A stretch of DNA of 7,854 nucleotides, taken from the NCBI GenBank assembly GCA_020027655.1, contig JAHKKJ010000143.1, positions 1 through 7,854 of the forward strand, given 5' to 3'. The notes under the pieces are model-generated. The model had not been told where the DNA came from. It saw only the letters and a list, made by a program, of their open reading frames with translations, and searched no databases. Shown in pieces: positions 6,095 to 7,854 of the stretch; within the stretch, counting starts at the first letter, position 1; every line of letters starts with the position of its first letter. Position numbers and translations under genes: made by a program. This stretch comes from Deltaproteobacteria bacterium (GTDB taxonomy: Bacteria > Desulfobacterota > Binatia > UBA9968).

Positions 6095-7123
6095 TTACTT
6101 CTGTAGTAGTTTCTTCATTCGTTCGATGGTCTCAGGTGGCTGGGACATGACCTCTTTGATGAGGGCGTCCATTTCCTCGCCGCTGGTTGGGGCTATCTCT
6201 AGTTTTCTTTTCTTGGCTTCAGCCAAAAACTCAGGGTCTTTCATGGTCTTCATGTAAGCCTCGCGCAGAATTTTCACACGCTCCGGGGGTATACCTGGCG
6301 GACCGTAGTGGGGCCGGAAAAACTCCCCGGCAGCGAGCATCACCGTCACTAAGCGCCGCCCCGATTCCGGCGCGTTGTATTTGTCCATCACTTCATTGAT
6401 TGTTGGGACGTCGGGCAACCTTTCGTCCCTATTCTTCCCCCCCTGGACTAGCACCCGCGCGAACCCTTTCTTGCGCCATGTATGAAAAGGCTCGCGCGAG
6501 AAATAAGCCTCTGTGCTGAAAGCGCGGCACACCACCTCACCTCTCTCGACCGCCAGGTCGATAGCGGAGCCACCCTGGTAGCCGAGCACAACGTTGAATT
6601 TTGCCCCGACTGTTTCCTCTAAAAGTTTGGGTACGACATAAGCGGAATTAGAGATGCCCGTGGAACCGCATTTGGGAGGCTCCTTGGCATTGCGAACGTC
6701 CTCGATGGTCTTATAGGGGGTATCGGCGCGCATGTACATCATTTGTGGGGACTTTCCAGCGTTGCCTATCCAACTGAACTTTGCCCAATCGTACTTGACC
6801 TCCGGCTGCCCAACGAGTTGATCAATGTAAAGAGTCGAGAGGGTTCCGGCTAGAGTCAAACCGTCCGGCTTGGCGATATTGTAGACATAATTCGCCGCGA
6901 TGATGTGGCCTGCCCCCGGCATGTTCTGAACGATGATGTTGGGATTTCCTGGGATGTGCTTTACCAAAAACTCGCCGACGGTACGCGCATAGAGATCGAA
7001 AAGCTCTCCTGCCAGCGATCCGGTGATGAACGTGATGGTTTTGCCCTGATAAAAAGGAGCCTGGGCCTGAACGGCAGGGCTCCCGATTAGAAGAAGAGAG
7101 ATAGCTAATATGATTCTTTTCAT
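6095..7123 (-). CDS. Tripartite tricarboxylate transporter substrate-binding protein (SBP B), two-cysteine type
   Basis: Complete 342-residue TctC/Bug-type SBP. The signal peptide covers 1-20 (MKRIILAISLLLIGSPAVQA, a textbook A-x-A cut). The mature domain has FYQGKTI (24-30), HIPGNP (56-61), MPGAGHIIAANY (68-79), AKPDGLTLAG (84-93), GYQGGSAIDLA (181-191), YGPPGIPPERVKILREAY (273-290) and MKDPEF (294-299). Two features are unusual. The first ligand loop reads S-L-A-G-E-L-F-D (36-43) where C has the normal L-A-P-G-G-G-Y-D. The protein has exactly two cysteines, C152 and C199, on the two segments that flank the ligand cleft in this family; A has the same pair. The start is supported by CGGAGG (7129-7134) five bases upstream. 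It lies 57 nt after A and 55 nt before C, consistent with one transcript. Ligand unknown. Confidence 0.95.
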   Translation of the reverse strand: MKRIILAISLLLIGSPAVQAQAPFYQGKTITFITGSLAGELFDLYARTVGEFLVKHIPGNPNIIVQNMPGAGHIIAANYVYNIAKPDGLTLAGTLSTLYIDQLVGQPEVKYDWAKFSWIGNAGKSPQMMYMRADTPYKTIEDVRNAKEPPKCGSTGISNSAYVVPKLLEETVGAKFNVVLGYQGGSAIDLAVERGEVVCRAFSTEAYFSREPFHTWRKKGFARVLVQGGKNRDERLPDVPTINEVMDKYNAPESGRRLVTVMLAAGEFFRPHYGPPGIPPERVKILREAYMKTMKDPEFLAEAKKRKLEIAPTSGEEMDALIKEVMSQPPETIERMKKLLQK

Positions 7124-7180
7124 TTTGACCTCCGTTGTAGTTGGAAAATCGTGAACCTACTTCTTCCGTTCCCCTCCATT

Positions 7181-7854
7181 TTAATTTCCCAGGACTCTTT
7201 TAACCCTCTCGATGACCTCCGGCGGCTGCACCATAATTTCTTTGGCCAGCGCTTCTAGTTCCTCGCCGTTCAGGGGATCCAGATCCCATTTCTTTTTCTT
7301 GGCTTCAGCCAATAATGCCTCGTCGTTCATGGTCTTCGTAAAGGCTTCGCGAAAAATTTTTAGCCGGTCCGCAGCCATCCCTGGGGGACCAAAAAAGGGG
7401 CGACCGACATCGCCGGAGGAAAGTAAGACTTTAGCAACGCGCTTGGTGGCATCGGGCGTCTTGTATGTCTCCATCAGCTCATAGATGGTTGGAACTTCGG
7501 GCAACTTGGGATAACGCTTGGTGCCGCTTTGAACTAAGGCACGAACGAAACCTGTATTAATCCACGTGCGGGTAGGTTCGCGGCCCACATAGGCCGAAAC
7601 CGTTCCGGCGCGGCACTGCACCTCTCCTTTCTCCATCGCCAAGTTCATATCGCCGCCGCCGCCGTAACCAACCACCATCTGAAATTTAAGCCCGATCCCC
7701 TCCTCGAGAAGCTTCGGTAAAAAATAACCAGCGCCAGAACGCCCCGTGGCTGCGCACCGTGGTGCCTCTGGAGCCTTGCGAAGATCGTCCAGGGTCTTTT
7801 GCGGGAAGTCCGTACGTATAAACAAAACCTGGTCGATCCGCTCCGGGGAGCCTA
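7181..7854 (-). CDS. Tripartite tricarboxylate transporter substrate-binding protein (SBP A), N-terminus cut by window edge
   Basis: C-terminal two thirds of a TctC/Bug-type SBP; 223 codons plus a partial one are visible and the frame is open to the window edge. A TTG at 7825 could be mistaken for a start, but the nine codons before it (GSPERIDQV) align with residues before the same point of B, so the true start lies outside, roughly 120 residues further up. Visible motifs are the C-A-A-T-G turn, GYGGGGDMNLAMEKGE, Q-C-R-A-G, FFGPPGMAADRLKIFREAF and the helical tail PPEVIERVKRVLGN. It is most like B: both keep only two cysteines, at equivalent places, and the same tail type. It lies 57 nt upstream of B, so the pair looks like a tandem duplication inside one operon. 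The ligand cannot be told. Confidence 0.93.
   Translation of the reverse strand, partial: GSPERIDQVLFIRTDFPQKTLDDLRKAPEAPRCAATGRSGAGYFLPKLLEEGIGLKFQMVVGYGGGGDMNLAMEKGEVQCRAGTVSAYVGREPTRTWINTGFVRALVQSGTKRYPKLPEVPTIYELMETYKTPDATKRVAKVLLSSGDVGRPFFGPPGMAADRLKIFREAFTKTMNDEALLAEAKKKKWDLDPLNGEELEALAKEIMVQPPEVIERVKRVLGN

Noticed and set aside
7652..7667. Short GCC triplet run (cgccgccgccgccg) in SBP A
   Set aside because: It encodes the Gly run in the G-Y-G-G-G-G-D turn of the protein, a position that is Gly-rich in B as well; too short to call a repeat.
7823..7825. TTG as start codon of SBP A
   Set aside because: The frame stays open to the window edge and the upstream residues align with the interior of B; the codon is an internal Leu.

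Overview
The window is a one-directional gene array, all on the minus strand, made almost entirely of periplasmic substrate-binding proteins (SBPs) of the tripartite tricarboxylate transporter type (TctC/Bug family). In transcription order (high to low coordinates) I call them A (7854-7181, start outside the window), B (7123-6095), C (6039-5002), a universal stress protein (4828-4355), the last ~23 codons of a lost SBP (4334-4263), D (4250-3195), E (3121-2048), F (2031-973) and G (938-1, end outside the window). Every complete SBP has a Sec-type signal peptide, a mature start of the form F-Y-(Q/R/E)-G-K-T-I, and the segment (Y/H)-I-P-G-N-P. No tctA/tctB membrane genes, regulators or enzymes are visible.

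Layout. A and B are close relatives with the same two cysteines. C belongs to the same broad type but is more distant. D, E, F and G form a second type with a Gly-Gly-x-Arg-Lys loop and, in D, E and F where the end is visible, a Gly/Pro-rich tail ending in PPR. Within D-G the similarity alternates: D resembles F, and E resembles G, as expected if a two-gene unit was duplicated. Gaps are short (12 to 73 nt) except for 173 nt upstream of the stress-protein gene, the only place with room for an internal promoter. No convincing promoter, terminator, RNA gene, CRISPR array or insertion sequence was seen.

Organism. Sec signal peptides, Bug-type SBPs in large numbers and strong AAGGAGG-type ribosome binding sites point to a Gram-negative bacterium. 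The style (FYQGKTI, HIPGNP, AKPDGLT) recalls environmental lineages such as Candidatus Binatia/'Deltaproteobacteria', Rokubacteria or Betaproteobacteria. That is an impression from memory and cannot be settled from this window.

How the genes may work together. The SBPs probably capture different small organic acids or related compounds in the periplasm and hand them to membrane components encoded elsewhere, or act as sensors. The stress protein may bind ATP and couple uptake to energy state. All ligand assignments are unknown.
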